Source of the DNA: Pedobacter sp. MC2016-15
Lineage (GTDB): Bacteria; Bacteroidota; Bacteroidia; Sphingobacteriales; Sphingobacteriaceae
DNA: 64,000 nucleotides
Direction of reading: 5' to 3'
Assembly: GCF_026239695.1 (NCBI RefSeq)
Contig: NZ_JAPIVS010000003.1
Span: 62,001 to 126,000 of the forward strand
How positions within the stretch are numbered: the first letter of the stretch is position 1; every line of letters begins with the position of its first letter. A program made the position numbers and the translations under genes. Below the pieces are notes generated by a model. It worked only from the letters and a program-made list of their open reading frames with translations. It searched no databases and was not told the origin of the DNA. Shown piece by piece: positions 53,852 to 62,462 of this stretch.

Positions 53852-54518
53852 TAAAGTACAAAGCGCTCTTGTCGCTTCATTGGATAAATTCGCTGCACTC
53901 TCAGGTAACGATTCGGTAAAACTGGAACAGGAACTGGTAGATGTGTTCAGCAAAGACCTGGGCTTCCTTGAAAAGGTAGAAGAATTTGATGAGGTTTTTG
54001 ATGAGCATCCTGCTTTCGAGGACCTCAGAGAGGTTTTCTTCGATCTGCTGATGATCAATTTCTTCGCCAGCGACGTGAAGAAACTCGAAGAGGATTACCT
54101 GGACACTGACGAATGGGCAAACATTGAGGAAGACACGATAGACCGCGGAACGGAGCTCCTGAACCTGCTGCTCTACATCAACGAATGTCATGACGAGCAG
54201 ATTAAACCTGAGCTGGGAGATTTCTTAAGGGAATTCCTGCTGGTGGAGGAAGATGAATTCCAGGACGAATACCATATCTATGAAGACCTGATCAGCAACC
54301 AGCAACTGGCAGAAAGCAGCATCGAAGATATCTGCAGCCATAAGGGGATGATTGAACTGGGCGAAGAAATGGAGATGTTATTTGTTCCCTTCATGAGCTT
54401 CTTTCTTCAGCCAAGGGCAAATGCCGAAACCTTTGCAGAGCTGGCACAATTCAGTGCAGATAAAGAATTTGACAGTGCCGTTTATGCGCTGATCTCAGAG
54501 TTCAACGTACAGAATTAA
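53844..54518 (+). CDS. Acidic helical protein, unknown
   Basis: 224 residues, strikingly rich in Glu and Asp (for example VEEDEFQDEYHIYEDL) and predicted all-helical; no signal peptide or membrane segment. No family recognised. It overlaps the dihydroorotase homologue by 8 bases and precedes DUF4199 by 11 bases, so it belongs to the same unit. Confidence 0.75.
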   Translation: MDSKVQSALVASLDKFAALSGNDSVKLEQELVDVFSKDLGFLEKVEEFDEVFDEHPAFEDLREVFFDLLMINFFASDVKKLEEDYLDTDEWANIEEDTIDRGTELLNLLLYINECHDEQIKPELGDFLREFLLVEEDEFQDEYHIYEDLISNQQLAESSIEDICSHKGMIELGEEMEMLFVPFMSFFLQPRANAETFAELAQFSADKEFDSAVYALISEFNVQN

Positions 54519-54529
54519 GCCCCGGGATC

Positions 54530-55087
54530 ATGGAACAACAACTGAAGGAAATGGAAATCAGACCAAACAGGCTGGCATTTCAGGTTGCGGCAGGTTTTGC
54601 GGTATATACTATTGTGCTGATCTTCCTTTTTAAATTATTGGGTATCGATGTACAGGAAGAAAACGTTCCTGTAGCTACCAAGGTGATGAGTGCCGTATTG
54701 TCTTACCTGCCTTATGTGCTGGTGATCCTCTATGTGCAGATCAAACACCGGTCTGACCTTGGCGGGTATATCACTTTCGGAAGGGCCTTTTCTGCCGGCT
54801 TCCGTGTAAGTGCCACCGCAGGAATGTTTATCGGACTGCTGATGATCCTGTATTACAAAGTGCTTGACCCGGCTGCCCTGCAGCACATCCTGGATATTGC
54901 GATTGAGAAGGCAGCGGAATCTGCCGGCGACAGTGCAAAAGCAGAAAGAAGTGTAAAAGCGATGGGACCATACATGCCTATCATGATAGGATTTGGTGCT
55001 GCCATCAGTTATACGCTGTACGGACTGGTCATCAGTATCGTGGGTGCAGCCATCAATAAAAGGGTACCACCCATCACATTCGACTAA
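54530..55087 (+). CDS. DUF4199 membrane protein
   Basis: 185 residues with four membrane segments (~18-38, 52-68, 90-110 and 150-175). GYITFGRAFSAGF is typical of DUF4199. Such genes often stand next to glycosyltransferases in Bacteroidota; function unknown. A strong terminator follows 26 bases later. Confidence 0.8.
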   Translation: MEQQLKEMEIRPNRLAFQVAAGFAVYTIVLIFLFKLLGIDVQEENVPVATKVMSAVLSYLPYVLVILYVQIKHRSDLGGYITFGRAFSAGFRVSATAGMFIGLLMILYYKVLDPAALQHILDIAIEKAAESAGDSAKAERSVKAMGPYMPIMIGFGAAISYTLYGLVISIVGAAINKRVPPITFD

Positions 55088-55113
55088 ACGTTTGTACGCA
55101 AACATAAATTTTA

Positions 55114-55166
55114 CAACGTGCAAATTTTATCAATTAAAATGATAAAATTTGCACGTTGATTTTTTA
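55114..55166 (+). terminator. Intrinsic terminator after DUF4199
   Basis: A perfect 19-pair stem (55114-55132 with 55140-55158), 7-base loop, then ATTTTTT. It separates the BatA-DUF4199 unit from the glycosyltransferases. Confidence 0.88.
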
Positions 55167-55184
55167 ACCCCCTGTAATACCCTC

Positions 55185-56135
55185 ATGGATATTTCTGTTG
55201 TCATACCCTTATATAACGAAGACGAATCGCTACCCGAACTGACCTCCTGGATTGCCAGGGTGATGATGGAGCATCACTTTTCTTATGAAATTCTCTTCGT
55301 GGATGATGGCAGTACCGACAATTCATGGCAGGTTATTGAGGAGTTAAAAATTGCTTTTCCTGCGGTTAAAGCCATCAAGTTCAGACGTAACTATGGTAAA
55401 TCTGCGGCGCTGAATGTGGCTTTCGAAGCCTCACAGGGCGATGTGATCATCACCATGGATGCCGATCTGCAGGACAGCCCGGATGAGATCCCTGAATTAT
55501 ACAGAAGGTTGCGCGAAGAGAAGATGGACATCATCTCCGGCTGGAAGAAAAAACGCTACGATCCCATTACCAAGACTATCCCCACCAAGCTGTTTAACGC
55601 AGCCACGCGCAAGATGTCTGGCATTCAGCTGAATGATTTCAACTGTGGCCTTAAAGCTTACCGCAGTGATGTGGTAAAAACTATTGAGGTTTACGGGGAA
55701 ATGCACAGGTATATTCCCGTGATTGCCAAATGGGCAGGCTTTAAAAATATCGGGGAGCAGGTGGTAGAACACCGCGCCAGAAAGTACGGGGTTACCAAAT
55801 TCGGCCTGAGCCGTTTCATCAATGGTTTCCTCGACCTGTTGTCTATCTTTTTTGTGGGCAAGTTCGGCAAGAGGCCGATGCACTTTTTTGGTTCGCTGGG
55901 GGTACTGAGTTTCCTGATCGGTAGTTTTATGGCACTGTGGATCATCGGCGAAAAGCTGTATCATATTTCTATGAATACTTCTTACCGTGAAATCACTGAT
56001 CAACCTATGTTTTATATTGCATTGGTAGCGATCATACTGGGCTCACAGCTTTTCCTTACGGGATTTGTAGCCGAGCTGGTTACCCGAAATGCCTCAGAAC
56101 GTAACCAATACCTGATAGAAAAAGAAATTCTTTAA
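55185..56135 (+). CDS. Glycosyltransferase family 2, DPM1/GtrB-like
   Basis: 316 residues from ATG 55185. VVIPLYNEDES, VDDGSTDNSW, the DxD motif MDADLQDSP and SGWKKKRYDP identify a GT2 polyprenyl-phosphate sugar transferase; two C-terminal membrane helices (~230-255 and 275-295) match the GtrB type. It likely loads a sugar on undecaprenyl phosphate. An in-frame start at 55149 falls in the terminator and is rejected. Confidence 0.88.
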   Translation: MDISVVIPLYNEDESLPELTSWIARVMMEHHFSYEILFVDDGSTDNSWQVIEELKIAFPAVKAIKFRRNYGKSAALNVAFEASQGDVIITMDADLQDSPDEIPELYRRLREEKMDIISGWKKKRYDPITKTIPTKLFNAATRKMSGIQLNDFNCGLKAYRSDVVKTIEVYGEMHRYIPVIAKWAGFKNIGEQVVEHRARKYGVTKFGLSRFINGFLDLLSIFFVGKFGKRPMHFFGSLGVLSFLIGSFMALWIIGEKLYHISMNTSYREITDQPMFYIALVAIILGSQLFLTGFVAELVTRNASERNQYLIEKEIL

Positions 56136-56136
56136 T

Positions 56137-57105
56137 ATGTTTTTCTCGATCATCATCCCCTTATACAACAGGCCGCAGGAAATTGATGAACTGCTGGCTA
56201 CACTTACGGTACAAACTTATACTCAGTTTGAAGTGCTGGTGATCGAAGATGGTTCTTCGCTCCCGGCAAAAGACATTGTAGAAAAATATACAGACCAGCT
56301 GGATATCAGTTATTATTTTAAGGAGAACGCCGGACAGGGCTTTGCGAGAAACTATGGTTTTGAACGCGCCAAAGGGGATTATTTTGTGATCTTTGATTCC
56401 GACTGCCTCATCCCGGCAGATTATCTGGAGATCGTTAAGGATTACCTGTACGACCATAATCTGGATGCCTATGGTGGTCCGGATGCGGCACATGAGAGCT
56501 TCACCGATGTGCAGAAGGCCATCAGCTATGGCATGACTTCAGTATTTACCACCGGGGGGATCAGGGGCAATAAAAAACATGTAGGTCAGTTTCACCCGCG
56601 TAGTTTCAATATGGGGGTATCCAGGGAAGCCTGGGAGAAAGCCGGTGGCTTCAAAATCACACGACTTGGCGAAGATATCGAGTACAGTATCCGTATACAT
56701 GAGCATGGTTTTAAGATCGGGCTTATTCCCGGAGCAAAGGTTTTTCATAAGAGGCGGACCAGCCTCATGCAGTTCTACAAACAAATCCATTTCTTCGGCC
56801 GTGCCCGGATAAATATTTATAAACATTTTCCGTCTGAGTTGAAATTAGTACATTTCTTCCCTGCAGTGTTCACACTGGGCATCATGACGGTGCTGCTGCT
56901 GAATATTATTTATCCGCCGCTGGCATATATTGGCAACGTATTCCTTCTGGTATACTTTATGTTGATATTTTTTCATTCCCTAATCCTTAACCGATCATTA
57001 AAAGTTGCATTTTTGAGCATTATATCCTCATTTATTCAATTGACAGCCTATGGCTTGGGATTTATACAGGATTTTATCAAAAGAATAGTACTTAAACAGC
57101 AATGA
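56137..57105 (+). CDS. Glycosyltransferase family 2
   Basis: 322 residues. IIIPLYNRPQEI, IEDGSS, FDSDCLIPADY (DxD-like) and GEDIEYSIR mark a GT2 enzyme; hydrophobic C-terminal helices (~245-300) anchor it. It starts 1 base after the previous GT2 stop and overlaps the next membrane gene by 4 bases. Confidence 0.88.
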   Translation: MFFSIIIPLYNRPQEIDELLATLTVQTYTQFEVLVIEDGSSLPAKDIVEKYTDQLDISYYFKENAGQGFARNYGFERAKGDYFVIFDSDCLIPADYLEIVKDYLYDHNLDAYGGPDAAHESFTDVQKAISYGMTSVFTTGGIRGNKKHVGQFHPRSFNMGVSREAWEKAGGFKITRLGEDIEYSIRIHEHGFKIGLIPGAKVFHKRRTSLMQFYKQIHFFGRARINIYKHFPSELKLVHFFPAVFTLGIMTVLLLNIIYPPLAYIGNVFLLVYFMLIFFHSLILNRSLKVAFLSIISSFIQLTAYGLGFIQDFIKRIVLKQQ

Positions 57106-57890
57106 TACAATTTTTAAAAGAGACCACTTTTACCGTTAACGAGGTGATAGGTAAGTCCTGGGACCTCACCAGGCGTCATTATTTTTCTATCTCAACCTTA
57201 TGCTTTCTGATGTTTATCACGTCGAATGCCTCGGGACTGATGGCTTTTTTAATCAAGGATGTGAACAAGGGGCTGAGTGCGCTGATGGCCTTTTTTTTTA
57301 TCATCATGTACTTCACCATCAACCTCTCGCTCTTAAAATATATCTTCCACCTGCTGGATGATGAAGAGCATGATGTCAGTATTGTCAGCACGCTGCCTAC
57401 CCGTCAGCAGATCATCAGGTTTGTAGTAGGTATGCTTTATTTTATGCTGGTGATTATCGGTGTGTACTGTGTAGTGATCCTGCTGGCTTTTCCATTTATC
57501 TATACCGGTATCCGGATGCAGCTGATTACCAACATCGCGATAGCGATAGGGGTGGTAGCGATATTTATTACCTGGGTAAGGATTTCTTTCTTCCCCTTTT
57601 TTATTATTGATAAAAATGTGCCGCCTTTCGGTTCGCTGAAGTTCAGCCTGGCCATCACCAAAGGTAACTTTACCAAGATCCTGCTGCTCCTGCTGGTGCT
57701 CGGCGGATTTTACGTACTCTGCCTGGTATTGATCGGCCTGCAATTACCTGTAGTGGCATTTTTTGTAAATATCTTAAGTTCATTTATCATCGTACCTTTA
57801 TCAAGCGTGGCGCTAACCATCGCGTACAGGAAAATGATGAGCGAGTATCAGGGCGATGAACATCCTGATATTATTCACAATATAGTTTAG
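57102..57890 (+). CDS. Polytopic membrane protein, unknown
   Basis: 262 residues with about six membrane segments (~28-50, 58-80, 106-132, 138-158, 190-212 and 215-240). The start overlaps the previous stop (ATGA). No family is recognised with confidence; weakly resembles DUF975-like membrane proteins. It sits with glycosyltransferases and the GH3 ligase. Confidence 0.72.
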   Translation: MIQFLKETTFTVNEVIGKSWDLTRRHYFSISTLCFLMFITSNASGLMAFLIKDVNKGLSALMAFFFIIMYFTINLSLLKYIFHLLDDEEHDVSIVSTLPTRQQIIRFVVGMLYFMLVIIGVYCVVILLAFPFIYTGIRMQLITNIAIAIGVVAIFITWVRISFFPFFIIDKNVPPFGSLKFSLAITKGNFTKILLLLLVLGGFYVLCLVLIGLQLPVVAFFVNILSSFIIVPLSSVALTIAYRKMMSEYQGDEHPDIIHNIV

Positions 57891-57896
57891 TCTTTT

Positions 57897-59402
57897 ATGG
57901 GATTAAAAGCGGCATTAAGTAAACCCTTTGCGGCCTTAATTGTAAAGGCTGCGGAGAAATGGAAAAAGAATGCAGTAGCTGCTCAGCAGGAGACGCTGAA
58001 GGCTTTACTGGCGGCTGCAAAAGATACTGCCTTTGGAAAAGACCACCAGTTTGCTGACATCAGTAACTACGAAGACTTTAAGAAAAGAGTACCTGTACGG
58101 GATTATGAGGATCTAAGACCTTATATCGACAGGGTTGTAGCCGGGGAGAAAGATGTGATGTGGAAGGGCAAACCTTCGTATTTTGCCAAAACATCAGGCA
58201 CTACCTCGGGAGCAAAATATATTCCAATCTCTAAAGAATCTATGCCGGAGCACATCAAAGCCGCGCGTAATGCACTGCTTACTTATGTACATGAAACTGG
58301 CAAGGCTGATTTTGTAAATGGCAAGATGATCTTCCTGCAGGGGAGCCCTGTGATGACGGAGAAGAACGGTATCAAGCTGGGCCGTTTATCGGGAATCGTC
58401 GCTAACCTTGTTCCTGCATACCTCCAGAAGAACAGGCTGCCTTCATATGCCACCAACTGCATCGAGGACTGGGAGCAGAAGGTGGACGCAATCGTGGAGG
58501 AAACATACCGCGAAGATATGACGCTGATTTCGGGCATTCCGCCCTGGGCACAAATGTATTTCGACAGGTTAACGGAGAAAACTGGTGGCAAGAAGATCAA
58601 GGACATCTTTAAAAACTTTCAGCTGTTTGTGTATGGAGGGGTGAATTATGAACCTTACCGTGCAAAGATCGAAGCCAGTATCGGCAGGAAGATTGACACG
58701 ATAGAAACTTATCCCACCTCTGAAGGCTTTATCGCTTACCAGGATAAACAGAATGACAAAAGCCTGCTGCTGCTGGCCAGGGCAGGGATGTTTTACGAGT
58801 TTATCCCTGCAGATGAATATTACAATGAAAACCCTACACGTTTGAGCCTGGGGGATGTTGAACTGAATACCAACTACGCGCTGATACTGAATACCAATGC
58901 CGGCCTTTGGGGCTACAGCATCGGAGATACCATCAAGTTTGTTTCTAAAAACCCCTACAAAATTCTGGTTACAGGAAGGATTAAACATTTTATCTCTGCC
59001 TTTGGGGAGCATGTGATCGGCGAGGAGGTGGAGCATGCCTTATTATCTGTAGCCAACGAGGAAAATATTGGCATCACTGAATTTACTGTTGCCCCGCAGG
59101 TGAACCCTGCCGCTGGGGAACTTCCTTACCACGAATGGTTTATCGAGTTCTCCAATGAGCCTGAAGACATGGAAGCCTTCAGTAAAAAAGTAGATAAGGC
59201 ATTGCAAAAGAAAAATATTTACTACTTTGACCTTATTGAAGGCAAAATTCTGCAGCCGCTGATCATTCGGCACCTACCAAAAGATGCATTTGTGAACTAT
59301 ATGCGCGCTGAAGGTAAACTTGGAGGACAGAATAAGGTTCCCCGCTTATCGAATGACAGGAAGATTGCAGAGGGCCTGATTAAATTGACGAATAAAATTT
59401 GA
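57897..59402 (+). CDS. GH3-family acyl-amido synthetase
   Basis: 501 residues. The ATP-binding loops of the GH3 fold are visible: KTSGTTSGAKYIP near residue 98, YPTSEGF near residue 280 and GYSIGDTIKF with GRIKHFISAFGEH near residue 340-370. Plant GH3 enzymes adenylate acids (such as auxin or jasmonate) and join them to amino acids; bacterial roles are mostly unknown. Its stop overlaps the dxr start (TTGA), implying translational coupling with isoprenoid synthesis. Confidence 0.88.
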   Translation: MGLKAALSKPFAALIVKAAEKWKKNAVAAQQETLKALLAAAKDTAFGKDHQFADISNYEDFKKRVPVRDYEDLRPYIDRVVAGEKDVMWKGKPSYFAKTSGTTSGAKYIPISKESMPEHIKAARNALLTYVHETGKADFVNGKMIFLQGSPVMTEKNGIKLGRLSGIVANLVPAYLQKNRLPSYATNCIEDWEQKVDAIVEETYREDMTLISGIPPWAQMYFDRLTEKTGGKKIKDIFKNFQLFVYGGVNYEPYRAKIEASIGRKIDTIETYPTSEGFIAYQDKQNDKSLLLLARAGMFYEFIPADEYYNENPTRLSLGDVELNTNYALILNTNAGLWGYSIGDTIKFVSKNPYKILVTGRIKHFISAFGEHVIGEEVEHALLSVANEENIGITEFTVAPQVNPAAGELPYHEWFIEFSNEPEDMEAFSKKVDKALQKKNIYYFDLIEGKILQPLIIRHLPKDAFVNYMRAEGKLGGQNKVPRLSNDRKIAEGLIKLTNKI

Positions 59403-60565
59403 AAAATATAACAATACTGGGGTCTACAGGCTCTATTGGTACCCAGGCACTGGACGTGATCCGGGCAAATCCGGCGCTGTATCGTATAGTTGCGCTCACT
59501 GCGAATGCGAATGCGGCACTGCTCATTGAGCAGTCGCTGGAGTTCCTGCCAGAAATGGTGGTGATTACTGATGAAAGTCAGTATGCTGCAGTAAAAGCAG
59601 GTCTCAGCGGTACAGCTGTAAATGTGCTTGCCGGTGAAAAGGCCTTATGTGAGGCTGCGGCATTGCAAGGTGCCGACCTGGTGCTTACCGCGCTCATGGG
59701 CTCGGTGGGACTAAGACCTACCATTGCTGCTATAGAAGCTAAAAAAACTATTGCACTGGCCAACAAGGAAACGCTTGTAGTTGCTGGCGAGCTGGTAACG
59801 CGGCTGGCTGCGGAACATGGCGTAAAGATCATCCCCGTAGATTCAGAACATTCTGCCATTTATCAATGCCTGGTGGGCGAAGATCTGGATACCATAGAAA
59901 AAATTTATGTGACTGCCTCAGGCGGTCCCTTTCGCGGAAAAGACCGCAATTTCTTATCCACAGTAACCAAAGAACAGGCTTTAAAACATCCCAATTGGGT
60001 GATGGGGGCCAAGATTACAATAGACTCTGCCTCCCTGATGAACAAGGGCCTTGAGGTTATTGAAGCCAAATGGCTGTTCAATCTGGATATCAGTCAGATC
60101 GATGTGATCGTGCACCCACAATCTATTGTACATTCTATCGTTCAGTTTAATGACGGATCGATGAAAGCGCAGCTGGGATTACCTGATATGAAACTTCCTA
60201 TTCACTATGCCATGGCTTACCCACAGCGTATAGACAGTAAATTCCCGAGGTTTAACTTCCTGGATTATCCTGAATTTACCTTCGCCAAAGCTGATATGGA
60301 TACTTTCCGCAACCTCGGCCTTGCCTATACAGCACTGGAAAAAGGAGGGAATATGCCTTGTATCATCAATGCTGCCAATGAGATAGTGGTCGAAGCCTTC
60401 CTGAACGATCAGATTGGTTTCCTGGGAATGAGTGATGTGATTGAACAATGTATGTCTGACCTGCCGTTTATCGCGCAGCCAGACCTCAACAATTATATAG
60501 AAACAGACGAGCTTACGCGTATATTTGCCCGTGAGCTGGTAACAAAAAAACATTTAGCGATCTAA
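59399..60565 (+). CDS. dxr: 1-deoxy-D-xylulose 5-phosphate reductoisomerase
   Basis: 388 residues from TTG 59399. NADPH loop GSTGSIGTQ, NKETLVVAG, the metal and substrate region DSEHSAIYQ and SGGPFRG are complete. It makes 2-C-methyl-D-erythritol 4-phosphate in the MEP isoprenoid pathway. No ATG is available at the N-terminus, and the TTG overlaps the GH3 stop. Confidence 0.96.
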   Translation: MKNITILGSTGSIGTQALDVIRANPALYRIVALTANANAALLIEQSLEFLPEMVVITDESQYAAVKAGLSGTAVNVLAGEKALCEAAALQGADLVLTALMGSVGLRPTIAAIEAKKTIALANKETLVVAGELVTRLAAEHGVKIIPVDSEHSAIYQCLVGEDLDTIEKIYVTASGGPFRGKDRNFLSTVTKEQALKHPNWVMGAKITIDSASLMNKGLEVIEAKWLFNLDISQIDVIVHPQSIVHSIVQFNDGSMKAQLGLPDMKLPIHYAMAYPQRIDSKFPRFNFLDYPEFTFAKADMDTFRNLGLAYTALEKGGNMPCIINAANEIVVEAFLNDQIGFLGMSDVIEQCMSDLPFIAQPDLNNYIETDELTRIFARELVTKKHLAI

Positions 60566-60597
60566 TAGTAAAACAAAAAAACACACAAAAGAAATAT

Positions 60598-61929
60598 ATG
60601 AACGGATTGATTATGGTTGCCCAGCTGCTTTTGGGATTATCGATACTGGTAATCTTGCATGAACTGGGGCATTTTCTTGCAGCGCGGGCCTTTGGTATTA
60701 AAGTAGAGAAGTTTTATTTATTCTTCGACGCCTGGGGCGTAAAGTTGTTTAGTATCACTAAAGGTGGTGTGGAGTACGGTATAGGATGGCTGCCTTTAGG
60801 TGGTTATGTTAAAATTGCGGGTATGATTGATGAGTCGATGGACAAAGAACAGATGGCTCTGCCTGCGCAACCATGGGAGTTCAGGTCTAAACCGGCCTGG
60901 CAGCGCCTGATTGTGATGCTTGCAGGGGTATTTGTAAATATTGTTGTGGGTATATTCATCTTCTGGATGCTGACTTTTAAATTCGGTGAAACGTACATTG
61001 CCAACAGTTCTGTCGTAACGGGTATCAACCCTGGAGTGATCGGAAAACAGATTGGCCTTAAGCAGGGTGACCGTGTGATTGCGGTGAACGGAAAGAAGAT
61101 CGTCCGCTTTGAGGAATTACTGAGTTCTAAAGTGCTGATGGGAAATACAAACCTGACGATCAGCCGTGAAGGTAAAACGCTGGATGTTAAAGTTCCTGAC
61201 AATATCCTGAACAAGGTGGCCGACCTCGGGATCGAAGAGTTTATCAGCAGGGCACCGCTGCTCACTACTACGGTGGATACAATAATTAAAGGCAGAACCG
61301 CCTCAAGGGTAGGCATGCAAAAAGGCGACAGGATTGTAGCCATTGATAAGGTGCCTGTAAAGTATGATGTAGATGTACGTAAGGAGCTAAAGAAACATAC
61401 CAAGGGTAGATTTGATGTAGATGCTTACCGGGGTGCTGAACTGCTGCACTTTGAAATGGCAGCTGACAGTACTGGTACTATCGGTATCGGTTTCAATTAT
61501 GATGAGATTAAAGAAGAAACGATCAACTACAGTCTTTTTGCAGCATTGCCGATAGGCATTAACCAGGCATGGACTTCCTTCAGTGATAATGGTAAGGGGA
61601 TCTGGAAAGTATTGAGTGGTAAAATTAAAGCAGATAAAGCATTCTCAGGCCCTGTGGCTATTGCGCAAAAGGTTTATGGTGGAGTGTGGATCTGGTCGCA
61701 CTTCTGGGCTTCTACAGCTTTAATTTCGATTGCACTGGCCTTTATGAACCTGCTGCCTATTCCGGCTCTGGATGGTGGTCATGTGGTGTTCCTTTGCATA
61801 GAGATGATAAAGGGGAAACCTCTGGGGGATAAGTTTATGGAAAATGCACAGATTGTAGGTTTCGTGATGCTGCTGTCGCTGATGGTGTTTGTGATCGGTA
61901 ACGATATCTTTAAGGCCTTTATCAAATGA
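60598..61929 (+). CDS. rseP: Site-2 protease RseP
   Basis: 443 residues. HELGH (His21-His25) in the first membrane helix and PIPALDGGHVVF near the C-terminus form the zinc site of an S2P intramembrane protease; two PDZ domains (~120-200 and 205-285) lie between. It cleaves anti-sigma factors or signal peptides in the membrane. Following dxr is a common order. A terminator follows. Confidence 0.95.
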   Translation: MNGLIMVAQLLLGLSILVILHELGHFLAARAFGIKVEKFYLFFDAWGVKLFSITKGGVEYGIGWLPLGGYVKIAGMIDESMDKEQMALPAQPWEFRSKPAWQRLIVMLAGVFVNIVVGIFIFWMLTFKFGETYIANSSVVTGINPGVIGKQIGLKQGDRVIAVNGKKIVRFEELLSSKVLMGNTNLTISREGKTLDVKVPDNILNKVADLGIEEFISRAPLLTTTVDTIIKGRTASRVGMQKGDRIVAIDKVPVKYDVDVRKELKKHTKGRFDVDAYRGAELLHFEMAADSTGTIGIGFNYDEIKEETINYSLFAALPIGINQAWTSFSDNGKGIWKVLSGKIKADKAFSGPVAIAQKVYGGVWIWSHFWASTALISIALAFMNLLPIPALDGGHVVFLCIEMIKGKPLGDKFMENAQIVGFVMLLSLMVFVIGNDIFKAFIK

Positions 61930-61963
61930 CATTAGGTGTTTGTTCAATGTAAAATATAAAGAT

Positions 61964-61989
61964 AACCGGGTATAACTTACCCGGTTTTT
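61964..61989 (+). terminator. Intrinsic terminator after rseP
   Basis: AACCGGGTA (61964-61972) pairs with TACCCGGTT (61978-61986), followed by Ts. Confidence 0.8.
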
Positions 61990-61990
61990 C

Positions 61991-61998
61991 TATTTTTG
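61991..61998 (+). promoter_or_regulatory. Candidate -7 box of the DUF3817 gene
   Basis: TATTTTTG matches TAnnTTTG, 15 bases before the ATG at 62014 and directly after the rseP terminator. Confidence 0.38.
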
Positions 61999-62013
61999 GG
62001 CAAATCTGAAATT

Positions 62014-62316
62014 ATGACCACGTTATCTATTTTTAAGAAAGTAGCTGTTGCTGAAGGTGTTTCTTACCTGGCGCTGTTATTAATCGCGATGCCGCTGAAA
62101 TACTTCGCAGGGATGCCTCTGGCGGTTAAGTACACCGGCTGGGCGCATGGACTGCTGTTTGTACTGTATGTGATGATGGTGATTATGTGTGCAATGGAGT
62201 ATAAGTGGAAGTTTGGAAAGATCATCCTGGTGTTTTTAGCATCATTACTGCCATTTGCTCCTTTCGTAGTAGAGAAACGTTTACATGAAGGTGCTGAGGA
62301 TCAGGTTAAAGGATAA
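62014..62316 (+). CDS. DUF3817 membrane protein
   Basis: 100 residues from ATG 62014, three membrane segments. AEGVSYLALLLIAMPLKY and VKYTGWAHGLLFVLYV are characteristic of DUF3817. A longer start at 61996 overlaps the promoter-like box. Function unknown. Confidence 0.82.
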   Translation: MTTLSIFKKVAVAEGVSYLALLLIAMPLKYFAGMPLAVKYTGWAHGLLFVLYVMMVIMCAMEYKWKFGKIILVFLASLLPFAPFVVEKRLHEGAEDQVKG

Positions 62317-62331
62317 TATTTAAAATAAGGC

Positions 62332-62362
62332 TTGGAATATTAGGGCCGAATATATACATTTG
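62332..62362 (+). promoter_or_regulatory. Promoter of tRNA-Leu
   Basis: TTGG (62332-62335, near TTTG) and TACATTTG (62355-62362) are 19 bases apart, a good -33/-7 pair; the tRNA begins 20 bases later. Confidence 0.5.
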
Positions 62363-62382
62363 CATCCCGCTGAATAAGCAAT

Positions 62383-62462
62383 GCCCAGTTGGCGGAATTG
62401 GTAGACGCGCTGGTCTCAAACACCTGTGGGAAACCGTGCCGGTTCGACTCCGGCACTGGGTA
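62383..62462 (+). tRNA. tRNA-Leu (anticodon CAA)
   Basis: Acceptor GCCCAGT pairs with ACTGGGT (one G-T at the end), D-loop AATTGGTAGAC, anticodon loop CTCAAAC with CAA, long class II variable arm, and T-arm GCCGG-TTCGACT-CCGGC. The 3' CCA is not encoded. The anticodon stem has one T-T mismatch (positions 28-42). The gene overlaps the antisense 3' end of the recombinase frame. Confidence 0.92.
62416..62462. other. Candidate attachment site in the tRNA-Leu 3' half
   Basis: The recombinase frame runs from the element into the tRNA on the opposite strand and ends here. This is the usual position for an integration junction; the second copy would lie outside the window, so the exact core cannot be set. 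Confidence 0.3.
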
